Shown here piece after piece: positions 7,739-14,879 of a DNA stretch of 64,000 bases (its first letter is position 1; each line of letters begins with the position of its first letter). The notes under the pieces were generated by a model that was given only the letters and a program-made list of their open reading frames with translations, made no database searches and had not been told where the DNA came from. A program made the translations under genes and the position numbers. Origin of the DNA: Oryzomicrobium sp. (GTDB lineage: Bacteria; Pseudomonadota; Gammaproteobacteria; Burkholderiales; Rhodocyclaceae); the NCBI RefSeq assembly GCF_021287045.1, contig NZ_JAJTBG010000001.1, positions 124,001-188,000 of the forward strand. The letters are read 5' to 3'.

Positions 7739-8218
7739 ATGAGAAATACAAGGCGAAACAGCCTCCTGCCTTGGAGTAATTTAAGCGTGAAAAGTCGAAT
7801 CGGCTGGCTTCTGTTGGTCGGTACTTTTACGTGTCTTGCAATTTATTTTGGAGACAAATATCTTCGCGCTGCCCCATCCGGATATTGTGAAGCCCAGGGC
7901 AGGTACATATCGGACGAAGAATTTATCCAGCTTGCAATTAAATTGCGTGAGCAAGACTGGAAAAAAAGAGGGGGGCAAGAGAAGTTCACGTACTCCGGGC
8001 GCGATTTCAATCCGAAGCATTTCAATTGCTGTCGCGTTATTCGGGAAGAGTCCTTCTCATTGTTTAACCGAATGTTTGACCGGCAGGTGATATCTGTGGA
8101 ATTGAATAACGAGACAACCACAGTAAATATCTACGGTGCGAATCTGAATGACAGATTTTTCTTCGATATCTGCGGAAAACTCAAAGGACGCATTGAGTAC
8201 AACTGGCAGGCACAGTAG
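7739..8218 (+). CDS. Putative membrane-anchored protein of unknown function
   Basis: A 159-residue protein with a basic N-terminus, one membrane segment (IGWLLLVGTFTCLAIYFG, about residues 21-38) and an outward-facing polar domain containing Cys in GYCEAQG, a CC pair in HFNCCRVIRE and one in FDICGKL. No family is recognised. The last few codons are followed within about 10 bases by the surviving C-terminal part of an hlyD-like gene. It has the same AT-rich composition as the rest of the block. An N-terminally anchored periplasmic domain next to a lysozyme fragment would suit an immunity protein, but nothing in the sequence proves it. The start is preceded only by a weak purine stretch. Confidence 0.55.
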   Translation: MRNTRRNSLLPWSNLSVKSRIGWLLLVGTFTCLAIYFGDKYLRAAPSGYCEAQGRYISDEEFIQLAIKLREQDWKKRGGQEKFTYSGRDFNPKHFNCCRVIREESFSLFNRMFDRQVISVELNNETTTVNIYGANLNDRFFFDICGKLKGRIEYNWQAQ

Positions 8219-8225
8219 ACGGGTT

Positions 8226-8552
8226 ATCCACTTGAAGCTGAAATTTACTGCCTTCCAGTTTCAGAAGTACGGGATGGTCGAAGGCACTGTTGAGTACATC
8301 AGCGCCGACTCGGCGGACAGCAACAGCACGAATGTATTGGCTGAGAAAGTACAGACCCGAAAAAATCAGCCGCTGGTCTATAAGGCACTGATTGCACTGA
8401 AAACGATGCACCTAGAAGTTGATGACAAGCACTTTCCTTTGAATGCCGGCATGCAGACGAATGCAGAAATTCTGCTCGGTACGCGGTCTGTGCTGGAATA
8501 TCTGCTTTCACCAGTGCAGAAAGCATGGCATGAGGCGGGACGTGAGCGCTAG
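8226..8552 (+). pseudogene. HlyD-like type I secretion adaptor, C-terminal fragment
   Basis: About 108 codons, in the frame that runs from 8148, match the C-terminus of HlyD-family periplasmic adaptors: LKFTAFQFQKYGMVEGTVEYISAD, then PLVYKALIALKTMHLEV, PLNAGMQTNAEILLG and the very characteristic VLEYLLSPVQKAWHEAGRER end. The N-terminal helix, coiled-coil hairpin and lipoyl part are missing. The matching gene start is at 5093-5134, next to the HlyB-like fragment. The left border of homology is about 8226-8231. Composition is GC-richer than the 3.1 kb in front of it. It is not expected to be functional. Confidence 0.85.
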
Positions 8553-8666
8553 ACGTGGCATTGAAATTGCTTTTCTGTTTATTTTAAAGTTTGTGGTTTC
8601 GTGAGCCAGCCTTACCCTCTCAAGTCTTGGGTCCTTAGCGCCATCTGGTCTGGCTGGGCCGTCGCC

Positions 8667-8708
8667 CAACAAAAACGGCGCCAGGTTTCCCTGGCGCCGT
8701 TTTTGTTG
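8667..8708. terminator. Bidirectional Rho-independent terminator
   Basis: A near-perfect palindrome with stem ACGGCGCCAGG/CCTGGCGCCGT, loop TTTC, and A-tract and T-tract on either side. It sits between the convergent hlyD remnant and aceB and should terminate both strands. Confidence 0.9.
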
Positions 8709-8743
8709 CAGCCGTCGCGGACGGCGCCCGGTGTTCCCGGTGC

Positions 8744-10342
8744 TTATTCCATCGCCTCGTACAGCGGCAGGGTCAGGAATTCCGGGTATTCCGGGGTGAG
8801 GGACATCTTGTCGAAGATCACCGCGGCCTGGTCGTAGGTCTCGGTCTTTTCGCCCTGGGCGGTGACGGTGGCCTTCACCTTGGCCAGCTCCTCGGCGATC
8901 ATCGGACGGACCATTTCCACGGTGACCTTGCGGCCGTCGTCGAGCTTGCCCTTGGGGCTGACCACCCACTGCCACACCTGGGAGCGGGAGATTTCGGCGG
9001 TGGCGGCGTCTTCCATCAGGTTGTGGATGGGCACGCAGCCGTTGCCGGCCAGCCAGGAACCCAGGTAGTGGATGCCGACGTTGATGTTGTTGCGCAGGCC
9101 GGCCTCGGTGATGGGCTGCTCGGGCTGGAAGTTGAGCCAGTCCTTGGGACCGAAGGAGCCTTCGACCTGCTTGCCGAACTGGTTCGGCTTGTCGCCCAGG
9201 ACCTTGACGAACTCTTCCATGGCGATGGGCACCAGGCCCGGGTGGGCCACCCAGCCGCCGTCGTAGCCGTCGTTGGCGTCGCGGCGCTTGTCGTGGCGGA
9301 TGCCGGCCAGGGCCTTTTCGTTGGCTTCCGGATCGCCCTTGATCGGGATCAGGGCGCTCATGCCGCCCATGGCGGGGGCGCCGCGCTTGTGGCAGGCCTG
9401 CACCAGGGCCAGGGCGTAGGAGCGCATGAAGGGCACTTCCATGGTGATGGCGCCCCGGTTGGCCAGACAGAAGTCCTTGTTCTTCTTGAACTTCTTGATG
9501 CAGGAGAAGATGTAGTCCCAGCGGCCGGCGTTCAGGCCGGCAGAGTGCTCGCGCAGCTCATAGAGAATCTCTTCCATCTCGAAGGTGGCGAGGATGGTTT
9601 CCACCAGCACGGTGGCCTTGATGGTGCCTTGCGGCAGGCCGATGTGGTCCTGGGCCATGACGAAGGCGTCGTTCCACAGGCGGGCTTCCAGGTGGGACTC
9701 CATCTTGGGCAGGTAGTAGAAGGGGCCGGCACCGCGGGCCACCTGCTCCTTGGCGTTGTGGAAGAACACCAGGGCGAAGTCGAACAGGCCGCCGGAAACG
9801 CGCTGGCCGTCCACGGTCACGTGCTTCTCGTCCAGGTGCCAGCCGCGGGGACGGATTTGCAGGGTGGCGATCTTGTCGTTGAGCTTGTATTCCTTGCCGG
9901 CCTCGTTCTTGAAGGTCAGCTTGCGGCGGATGGCGTCGTAGAGGTTCACCTGGCCCTGGATCTGGTTGAACCAGTTGGGGCTGTTGGAATCCTCGAAGTC
10001 GGTCATGTAGGAATCAGCGCCGGAGTTGAAGGCGTTGATGATCATCTTGGCTTCCACCGGGCCGGTGATTTCGACGCGGCGGCACTGCAGGGCGGCGGGC
10101 ACCGGGGCGACCTTCCAGTCGCCTTCGCGGATGTGCTTGGTCTCCGGCAGGAAGTCGGGCATTTCGCCGGCGTCGATGCGGGCCTGGCGGGCGACGCGGG
10201 CCTTGAGCAGTTCCTGGCGGCGCGGTTCGAAGGCGCGGTGCAGTTTGGCGACGAAGGCCAGGGCATCGTGGGTCAGGATTTCTTCGAAGCGGGGGTGCAG
10301 CGGGGCGTTGATGGCGACGCCTTGGGGCAGGTTGAGGCTCAT
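8744..10342 (-). CDS. aceB: Malate synthase A
   Basis: A 532-residue cytoplasmic enzyme condensing glyoxylate with acetyl-CoA to malate, the second step of the glyoxylate shunt. Length and sequence match the bacterial MSA type throughout: FMTDFEDS-like YMTDFEDSNSPNW, the PKMESHLEARLWND signature near residue 215, GRWDYIFSCIKKF and GIHYLGSWLAGNGCVPI near the C-terminus. The ATG at 10342 follows an AAGGAG Shine-Dalgarno. The upstream gene on the same strand, a TauE-like permease, ends 84 bases away, so co-transcription is possible. A strong terminator follows. Isocitrate lyase (18701-20011) is 8 kb away rather than adjacent, so the two shunt enzymes are separate units here. Confidence 0.95.
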   Translation of the reverse strand: MSLNLPQGVAINAPLHPRFEEILTHDALAFVAKLHRAFEPRRQELLKARVARQARIDAGEMPDFLPETKHIREGDWKVAPVPAALQCRRVEITGPVEAKMIINAFNSGADSYMTDFEDSNSPNWFNQIQGQVNLYDAIRRKLTFKNEAGKEYKLNDKIATLQIRPRGWHLDEKHVTVDGQRVSGGLFDFALVFFHNAKEQVARGAGPFYYLPKMESHLEARLWNDAFVMAQDHIGLPQGTIKATVLVETILATFEMEEILYELREHSAGLNAGRWDYIFSCIKKFKKNKDFCLANRGAITMEVPFMRSYALALVQACHKRGAPAMGGMSALIPIKGDPEANEKALAGIRHDKRRDANDGYDGGWVAHPGLVPIAMEEFVKVLGDKPNQFGKQVEGSFGPKDWLNFQPEQPITEAGLRNNINVGIHYLGSWLAGNGCVPIHNLMEDAATAEISRSQVWQWVVSPKGKLDDGRKVTVEMVRPMIAEELAKVKATVTAQGEKTETYDQAAVIFDKMSLTPEYPEFLTLPLYEAME

Positions 10343-10426
10343 GGAAGCTCCTTGGGAGAAAGTGGCGGGCGGAATCGGAATGCTGCGAATCCGAGAGTTT
10401 GAGAATAGAGAACGGGCGGAAGAAGG

Positions 10427-11197
10427 CTAGGCCGTCTTGTAAAAGTAGTACGCGGTGAGCAGAGTGCCTACGGCAATGATTACCCGCTTCAGCCACAGGG
10501 CGGGAATGCGCCGGGCCACGGCGGCGCCGGCATAGCCGCCCACGGTGCCGGTGATCAGCATCACCGCCGTATGCGGCCACGAAACCGCGTTGGCGATGAC
10601 GAAGGTGCCGACGGCCACGCTGTAAATGACCGCCGACAGCCAGTTTTTCAGGGCGTTGATCTCGTGGACATCCTTGAAGCCCTGAATGGCCAGGGCCGCC
10701 AGCATGAGGATGCCCATGCCCGCCCCGAAGAAGCCGCCGTAGATGGAGACGGCCAGTTGAAAAAGATAGCCCCCGGGGCCCACGTGGCGCTCGTCGCCGG
10801 GGGCGGCGGGCTTGAAACGGGCCACCAGCCGGGAAAGCTGGGCGCTGAAGGCGAACAGCACGGTGGCCACCAGCAGGAGCCAGGGAATCAGCTTGGCGAA
10901 GGCGGCGTTGCTGGTGGCGAGCAGCAGCAAGCCGCCGCCGATGCCGCCGAAGAAGGCCACCACCGAGAGCAGGGGCAGGGCGCGCTTGAAGCGGGCCAGT
11001 TCGCGGCGGAAGGCCCAGGCACCGGCCAGGCTGCCCGGCCACAGGGCCACCGAGTTGCTGGCGTTGGCCACCACCGGCGGCACGCCCACGGCGAGCAGGG
11101 CCGGGAAGGAGAAGAAGGTGCCGCCGCCGGCCACCGAGTTGACCGCGCCGGCGGCGAAAGCGGCAATGCCGATGAGCAGGGCGTGGATCAGGTCCAT
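10427..11197 (-). CDS. TauE/SafE family (TSUP) membrane permease
   Basis: A 256-residue inner-membrane protein with about eight hydrophobic segments and the family pattern AAGAVNSVAGGGTFFSFPALLAVG at the N-terminus, repeated in weaker form (GGFFGAGMGILMLAAL) in the second half. Members export or import organosulphur compounds, sulphite, or small organic anions; the substrate is not predictable. The frame is open further upstream, but the ATG at 11197 gives the correct family N-terminus and lies 7 bases after the stop of the haloacid dehalogenase gene, so the two form an operon. Co-occurrence with a haloacid dehalogenase and malate synthase hints at small carboxylate handling, which is inference only. 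Confidence 0.85.
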   Translation of the reverse strand: MDLIHALLIGIAAFAAGAVNSVAGGGTFFSFPALLAVGVPPVVANASNSVALWPGSLAGAWAFRRELARFKRALPLLSVVAFFGGIGGGLLLLATSNAAFAKLIPWLLLVATVLFAFSAQLSRLVARFKPAAPGDERHVGPGGYLFQLAVSIYGGFFGAGMGILMLAALAIQGFKDVHEINALKNWLSAVIYSVAVGTFVIANAVSWPHTAVMLITGTVGGYAGAAVARRIPALWLKRVIIAVGTLLTAYYFYKTA

Positions 11198-11204
11198 GAG
11201 TGCA

Positions 11205-11897
11205 TCATCCCTTGGTATTGCCGGCCTGGCGGCGGCGCACGAAGGCCACCAGGTCGTCGAGGCTGGCGCCGCTGGCGGTGGGGGCCACGCCCAACTCCTC
11301 CGGCGGCTGGCCGGTGCGGTTGACCCAGAAGGTGGTGTAGCCGAACCAGGTGGCACCGCAGGCGTCCCAGCCGTTGGATGAGACGAACAGCAGCTCCCGG
11401 GCCGGGGCGGCGAAGGCGTCCGGTCCGAGCTGGTAGGCCTCCGGGGCGGTCTTGTAGCGCTGCACGGCGTGGGTGGACAGCAGGTGGTCGAACAGGCCGG
11501 TCATGCCGGCGCTCTTGACCGCGATGTCGAGCATGGCCGGGGTGCCGTTGGACAGGATCGCCAGGGGCAGGCCCAGGGCCTTGAGCGTCTTCAGGGCCGG
11601 CAGGTTCTCGGGGAAGGGCGACAGGCAGGCGTACTGGGCCATCAGGCGGCGGCGCTGCTCCTCGCCCAGGGTGAGGCCAAGCCGGGCGCAGGCAAAGGCC
11701 AGGGCGTCCTCGGTGATCTCGTAGAAGGGCCGGTACTGGCCGCTCATGCTGCGGATGCGCGAATAGTCGATCTGCTTCTCGCGCCACAGTTGGGACAGGG
11801 CGGTGCCCTGGCCCGGGTAGAGCTGCTCGGCCAGGGACGTCACCGAATGGACGTCGAACAGGGTGCCGTAGGCGTCGAACAGGATGGCGCGGAACAT
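11205..11897 (-). CDS. Haloacid dehalogenase, type II (2-haloacid dehalogenase-like)
   Basis: A 230-residue HAD-superfamily hydrolase. Motif I is FDAYGTLFDVHS with the nucleophile Asp at about residue 8, motif II is LSNGTP, the motif III lysine lies in VQRYKTAPEAY, and the acidic motif IV region is SSNGWDACGA. The SSNxWDxxGA form of motif IV and the YGTLFDV start are typical of L-2-haloacid dehalogenases, which hydrolyse 2-halocarboxylates to 2-hydroxy acids. Other HAD phosphatases share the fold, so the substrate is probable rather than certain. It is the first gene of a unit with the TauE-like permease 7 bases downstream. Confidence 0.85.
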   Translation of the reverse strand: MFRAILFDAYGTLFDVHSVTSLAEQLYPGQGTALSQLWREKQIDYSRIRSMSGQYRPFYEITEDALAFACARLGLTLGEEQRRRLMAQYACLSPFPENLPALKTLKALGLPLAILSNGTPAMLDIAVKSAGMTGLFDHLLSTHAVQRYKTAPEAYQLGPDAFAAPARELLFVSSNGWDACGATWFGYTTFWVNRTGQPPEELGVAPTASGASLDDLVAFVRRRQAGNTKG

Positions 11898-12259
11898 GGC
11901 CGATGAAAGATTCCCGAAGAGGATGAAGGGATTCTATTCAACATTCCGAATCGTGATAACGGCCATTTCGTCTGTTATATTTTTTACTTCTGGTATGTAA
12001 TCCGCTCAAGCCCCCTGCCCACCGGGGTGCGGCGCCGCCAAAAGAAAACCCCGCCACGGGGGCGGGGTAAATGCGCGACGCGCACGGGGGGTGATCATGC
12101 CGCCCAGGGGCAGGGCGGCCATGCCGGACCTGTACGGACACCCCAGGCAAACGGGTCGGGGCGTCCGACACGGGCAATCCTAGTCGCCCCGCCGGCCCGC
12201 CGGTATCCGCAAAACTGACCACTGCCCTGCGCGGCTTCGGTAATACCCGCATACACGCC
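11898..12259. other. Intergenic region between divergent HAD and LysR genes
   Basis: These 362 bases hold no convincing gene. The left 100 bases are AT-rich and probably carry divergent promoters. A hairpin at 12048-12068 (stem ACCCCGCC/GGCGGGGT) is followed on the minus strand by a T-rich run (12047-12040), so it is a terminator for leftward transcription, although no leftward gene precedes it. A LysR-type operator could not be fixed by eye. Confidence 0.6.
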
Positions 12260-13180
12260 ATGGATACTTTCAAGCAGATCAGTGCCTTCGTCGCCTCCGC
12301 CACCCGGGGCAGCCTGTCCGCCGCCGCCGCTGCGGAAGGGGTCACCCCGGCCATCATCGGCCGGCGCATCGACGCCCTGGAAGGGCGGCTGGGGGTCAAG
12401 CTGCTGGTGCGCACCACCCGGCGCCTGTCGCTCACCTTCGAGGGGCAGGCCTTCCTGGAAGACTGCCAGCGCATCCTCAACGACCTGTCCAACGCCGAGG
12501 CCTCGGTGTCCCTGGGCGGGGTCAAGGCCAGCGGCCACCTGCGCCTGTCGGCCCCGGCCGGCTTCGGGCGCAAGCACGTGGCGCCCCTGGTGGCCGAGTT
12601 CCTCGCCCTGCACGGGGAGGTGACCGCCAGCCTGAACCTGGCCGACCGGGTGGTGGACGTGGTCAACGAAGGCATCGACTGCGCCGTGCGCATCGGCGAG
12701 CTGACCGATTCCAGCCTGGTCAGCGTCAAGCTCGGGGAAATGCGCCGGGTGGTGGTGGCCAGTCCGGCCTACCTGGAATCCCGGGGCGCCCCGGCTACTC
12801 CGGACGATCTGGCCGGCCACAACTGCCTGTCCCTGGGGCCCCAGCGGGGCTGGCTGTTCACCAACCGGGAGCGCAGTGCCGAGCGGCCCGACGCCACCTT
12901 CTCGGTCAAGGTCGGCGGGCGCTTCGAATGCAACGACGGGGCCGTGCTGCACGAATGGGCCCTGGCCGGCTACGGCCTGGCCTGGCGCTCGGTGTGGGAA
13001 GTGGAGGGGGATCTGCTGGCGGGGCGGCTGCGCACCGTGCTCGACGACTACGCGGCCCCGCCCCTGGGCATCTACGCGGTATTCCCCCAGCGCCGCCACC
13101 TGCCGCTGCGGGTGCGGCTGTTCATCGACTATCTGAAGAACACCTACGGCAATCTGGCCTACTGGCGGCGTGGGCGCTGA
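12260..13180 (+). CDS. LysR family transcriptional regulator
   Basis: A 306-residue regulator with an N-terminal winged helix-turn-helix (residues 1-60; ATRGSLSAAAAAEGVTPAIIGRRIDALEGRLG) and a periplasmic-binding-like effector domain from about 90 onward. It belongs to the CrgA-like LysR subgroup (GHLRLSAPAGFGRKHVAPLV, DVVNEGIDCAVRIGEL). It reads away from the haloacid dehalogenase/TauE unit and may regulate it, as LysR proteins often control the divergent neighbour. The effector is unknown. The ATG at 12260 gives the standard family length. A short hairpin without a T-tract follows. Confidence 0.9.
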   Translation: MDTFKQISAFVASATRGSLSAAAAAEGVTPAIIGRRIDALEGRLGVKLLVRTTRRLSLTFEGQAFLEDCQRILNDLSNAEASVSLGGVKASGHLRLSAPAGFGRKHVAPLVAEFLALHGEVTASLNLADRVVDVVNEGIDCAVRIGELTDSSLVSVKLGEMRRVVVASPAYLESRGAPATPDDLAGHNCLSLGPQRGWLFTNRERSAERPDATFSVKVGGRFECNDGAVLHEWALAGYGLAWRSVWEVEGDLLAGRLRTVLDDYAAPPLGIYAVFPQRRHLPLRVRLFIDYLKNTYGNLAYWRRGR

Positions 13181-13208
13181 AGGCGCTAAGTCTACTAAGT
13201 CTACGTTG

Positions 13209-13232
13209 CAGGGCCGCGGTGCCGCGGCCCTG
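13209..13232. terminator. Perfect GC-rich palindrome between convergent genes
   Basis: Stem CAGGGCCGCGG with a two-base loop and its exact complement. It lies between the convergent LysR and CBS genes and probably acts as a bidirectional transcription stop, but no T-tract follows. A 9-bp tandem repeat (TAAGTCTAC twice, 13187-13204) precedes it. Confidence 0.45.
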
Positions 13233-13252
13233 ACGCGTGGTGCGGCGCGGGG

Positions 13253-13684
13253 CTAGAGGGAGGTGGCGATGTGCTCGAAATCGTCCAGTTCCCGCTCGAA
13301 CTGCATCAGCTCGCTGCCCAGGGCGTCGCGCACCGACACCATGCCCACGGGCCGGTCGTTGTCCACCACCGGCAGGTGGCGGAAGCCGCCGCTGTGCATG
13401 GTGTGCAGGGCGTAGCCCAGGCTGCGGGAGGCGGATACGGTGCGGGGTTCCAGGGTCATCACCTCGGCGAGGTGGGTGGCGTCCGGGTCCAGGCCGGCGG
13501 CCAGCACCCGGTTGAGGGCGTCGCGCTCGGTGAAGATGCCGATCAGCAGGCCGCCGCGCACCACCAGGATGGCGCCGACCTTGGCGTCGGCCATGCGCCG
13601 GGCGGCTTCGCGCACTGTACTGTCCTCGCCGGCGGTGAGGATGTGCTGCTCGCGGATCACGTCGCGGATGGTGCGGTGGGGCAT
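13253..13684 (-). CDS. CBS-domain pair protein
   Basis: A 143-residue soluble protein made almost wholly of two CBS domains (about residues 8-65 and 73-130). They show the usual TVREAARRMADAKVGAILVV and GIFTERDALNRV elements in the first and SLGYALHTMHSGGFRHLPVVD with GMVSVRDAL in the second. Such stand-alone Bateman modules bind adenine nucleotides and regulate partner proteins; no partner can be named here. The ATG at 13684 is preceded by GAGGAGA. It is followed on the same strand by nothing and converges on the LysR gene. The tail LMQFERELDDFEHIATSL is a typical acidic extension of this family. Confidence 0.85.
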   Translation of the reverse strand: MPHRTIRDVIREQHILTAGEDSTVREAARRMADAKVGAILVVRGGLLIGIFTERDALNRVLAAGLDPDATHLAEVMTLEPRTVSASRSLGYALHTMHSGGFRHLPVVDNDRPVGMVSVRDALGSELMQFERELDDFEHIATSL

Positions 13685-13729
13685 GGCGGTCTCCTCAAAG
13701 GGCCGCGGCGGCGGCCGGGTGTCGGTCAG

Positions 13730-13753
13730 TGTATGTCAACCTGTATGTCAACC
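13730..13753. repeat. 12-bp tandem duplication upstream of the CBS gene
   Basis: TGTATGTCAACC occurs twice head to tail. On the minus strand each copy contains TTGACA, the consensus -35 hexamer, 46-69 bases ahead of the CBS gene start. No well-spaced -10 is obvious, so a role as a duplicated promoter element or operator is only possible. Confidence 0.55.
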
Positions 13754-13793
13754 GCATCGACTGCACCGCCGCCGCTTGGTTCCGCCCAGACGG

Positions 13794-14408
13794 CTATTCC
13801 CAGCGCTTCTGGTAGGAGAAGGTGGGCAGCCGCCAGCCGCGCCAGATGGCCAGCAGGCGGAAGGTGAGGCCGGCGGCGAAGCTGACCAGGGTGTTCACCT
13901 CCATAGGCATGCCCAGGTGGCGCAGCACTAGGTAGAGGATGCACACCGCCAGGGAGACGCTGGCGTACAGCTCGTGGCGGAACACCACCGGCACCTGGTT
14001 GCACAGTACGTCGCGCAGCACGCCGCCGAAGATGCCGGTCATCATCCCGGCCATGATCACCACCACCGTGGCGTAGCCCATGCCCAGGGCAACTTCGCAG
14101 CCGATCAGGGAAAAGGCGATCAGCCCCAGGGCGTCGAGCACCAGGAAGAGGCGCTTCAGGTGGTGCATGAAGCGGGCGATGATGGTGGTGAACAGGCCGG
14201 CGGAGATCACCAGGTAGATGTAGCCCGGGTGCTGGGTCCAGCCGATGGGGAAGTGGCCGAGCACCATGTCGCGGATGGTGCCGCCGCCCAGGGCGGTGAC
14301 GAAGGCGATCACGGCCACGCCGAAGATGTCCATGTTGCGCCGCCCGGCGGCAAGGGCCCCGGACATGGCTTCGGCGGTGATGGCGATCAGGTAAATGGTG
14401 ATCAGCAC
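13794..14408 (-). CDS. TRIC/UPF0126 family membrane channel, glycine-riboswitch controlled
   Basis: A 204-residue inner-membrane protein with seven hydrophobic segments arranged as two repeats. Each repeat has the family GGG motif (TALGGGTIRDMVLG in the first, GIFGGVLRDVLCNQVP in the second). Homologues are the bacterial trimeric intracellular cation (TRIC) channels, formerly UPF0126 or YicG. The start is a GTG at 14408 with a GAGGTGG ribosome-binding site. A tandem glycine aptamer lies about 175 bases upstream on the same strand (14583-14783), which links the protein to glycine homeostasis, probably export or uptake of glycine or a coupled cation. Transport of glycine itself is inference from the riboswitch. 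Confidence 0.85.
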   Translation of the reverse strand: MLITIYLIAITAEAMSGALAAGRRNMDIFGVAVIAFVTALGGGTIRDMVLGHFPIGWTQHPGYIYLVISAGLFTTIIARFMHHLKRLFLVLDALGLIAFSLIGCEVALGMGYATVVVIMAGMMTGIFGGVLRDVLCNQVPVVFRHELYASVSLAVCILYLVLRHLGMPMEVNTLVSFAAGLTFRLLAIWRGWRLPTFSYQKRWE

Positions 14409-14582
14409 GGGGCCACCTCGCGCAAAGCAAGGCGGGGCGCGGTATTCCGAAGGTGGTGCCTGGAGATTGGCGCGGATGCTGGACGTGCGAGAGGCATGGC
14501 TGGAGATCCAATAGGGGCGCGGGGTTTCGCCCGGGCCGATGTTCGGTCCCGGCGGCGATGCCCGACGCTGCGCCTCTCCCCC

Positions 14583-14783
14583 TGTCCTTTTACCTGAGAG
14601 TTTCGGCCCGGCGCCCGTGGCGTCCGGCCTGCCCCTTCGGTGGGTCCCCCGCGGCCTTTCGGCATGGCGGCGACCGCTCTCCAGTCGGCTGAATGTGCTC
14701 CGCAGTTCCCGGTGCCTGAGCGATTATGGGAGCTTGCGCCTTCGGCGGGGGCGGACGTTGCGCCAGCCCCTCTCTCCTGCGGA
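14583..14783 (-). promoter_or_regulatory. Tandem glycine riboswitch
   Basis: Read on the minus strand from 14783. Aptamer 1 contains GGAGAGAGG, then CCGCCGAAGGCGCAA, then CTCAGGCACC...GGAAC. After a short linker, aptamer 2 contains TGGAGAGCGG, CACCGAAGGGGCAG and the conserved end ACTCTCAGGTAAAAGGAC (14602-14584). Both glycine-binding cores and their order match the two-aptamer class. The gene downstream is the TRIC/UPF0126 channel. The 175 bases between the aptamer and the GTG start must hold the expression platform; I see no clear T-tract terminator there, so control may be at translation initiation. Confidence 0.9.
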
Positions 14784-14879
14784 GGAGGCGAATTATCCGG
14801 GGGATGGCGGGGCGAGGCAACCCGCCGTCGTGCGGTGTGCGTAGCCCCGGAACGCCATGCTGGCGAACGGTGGCCCGGG

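Noticed and set aside
12048-12068. The hairpin upstream of the LysR gene as an attenuator of that gene
   Set aside because: The T-run lies on the minus strand only, so it cannot terminate plus-strand leader transcripts.
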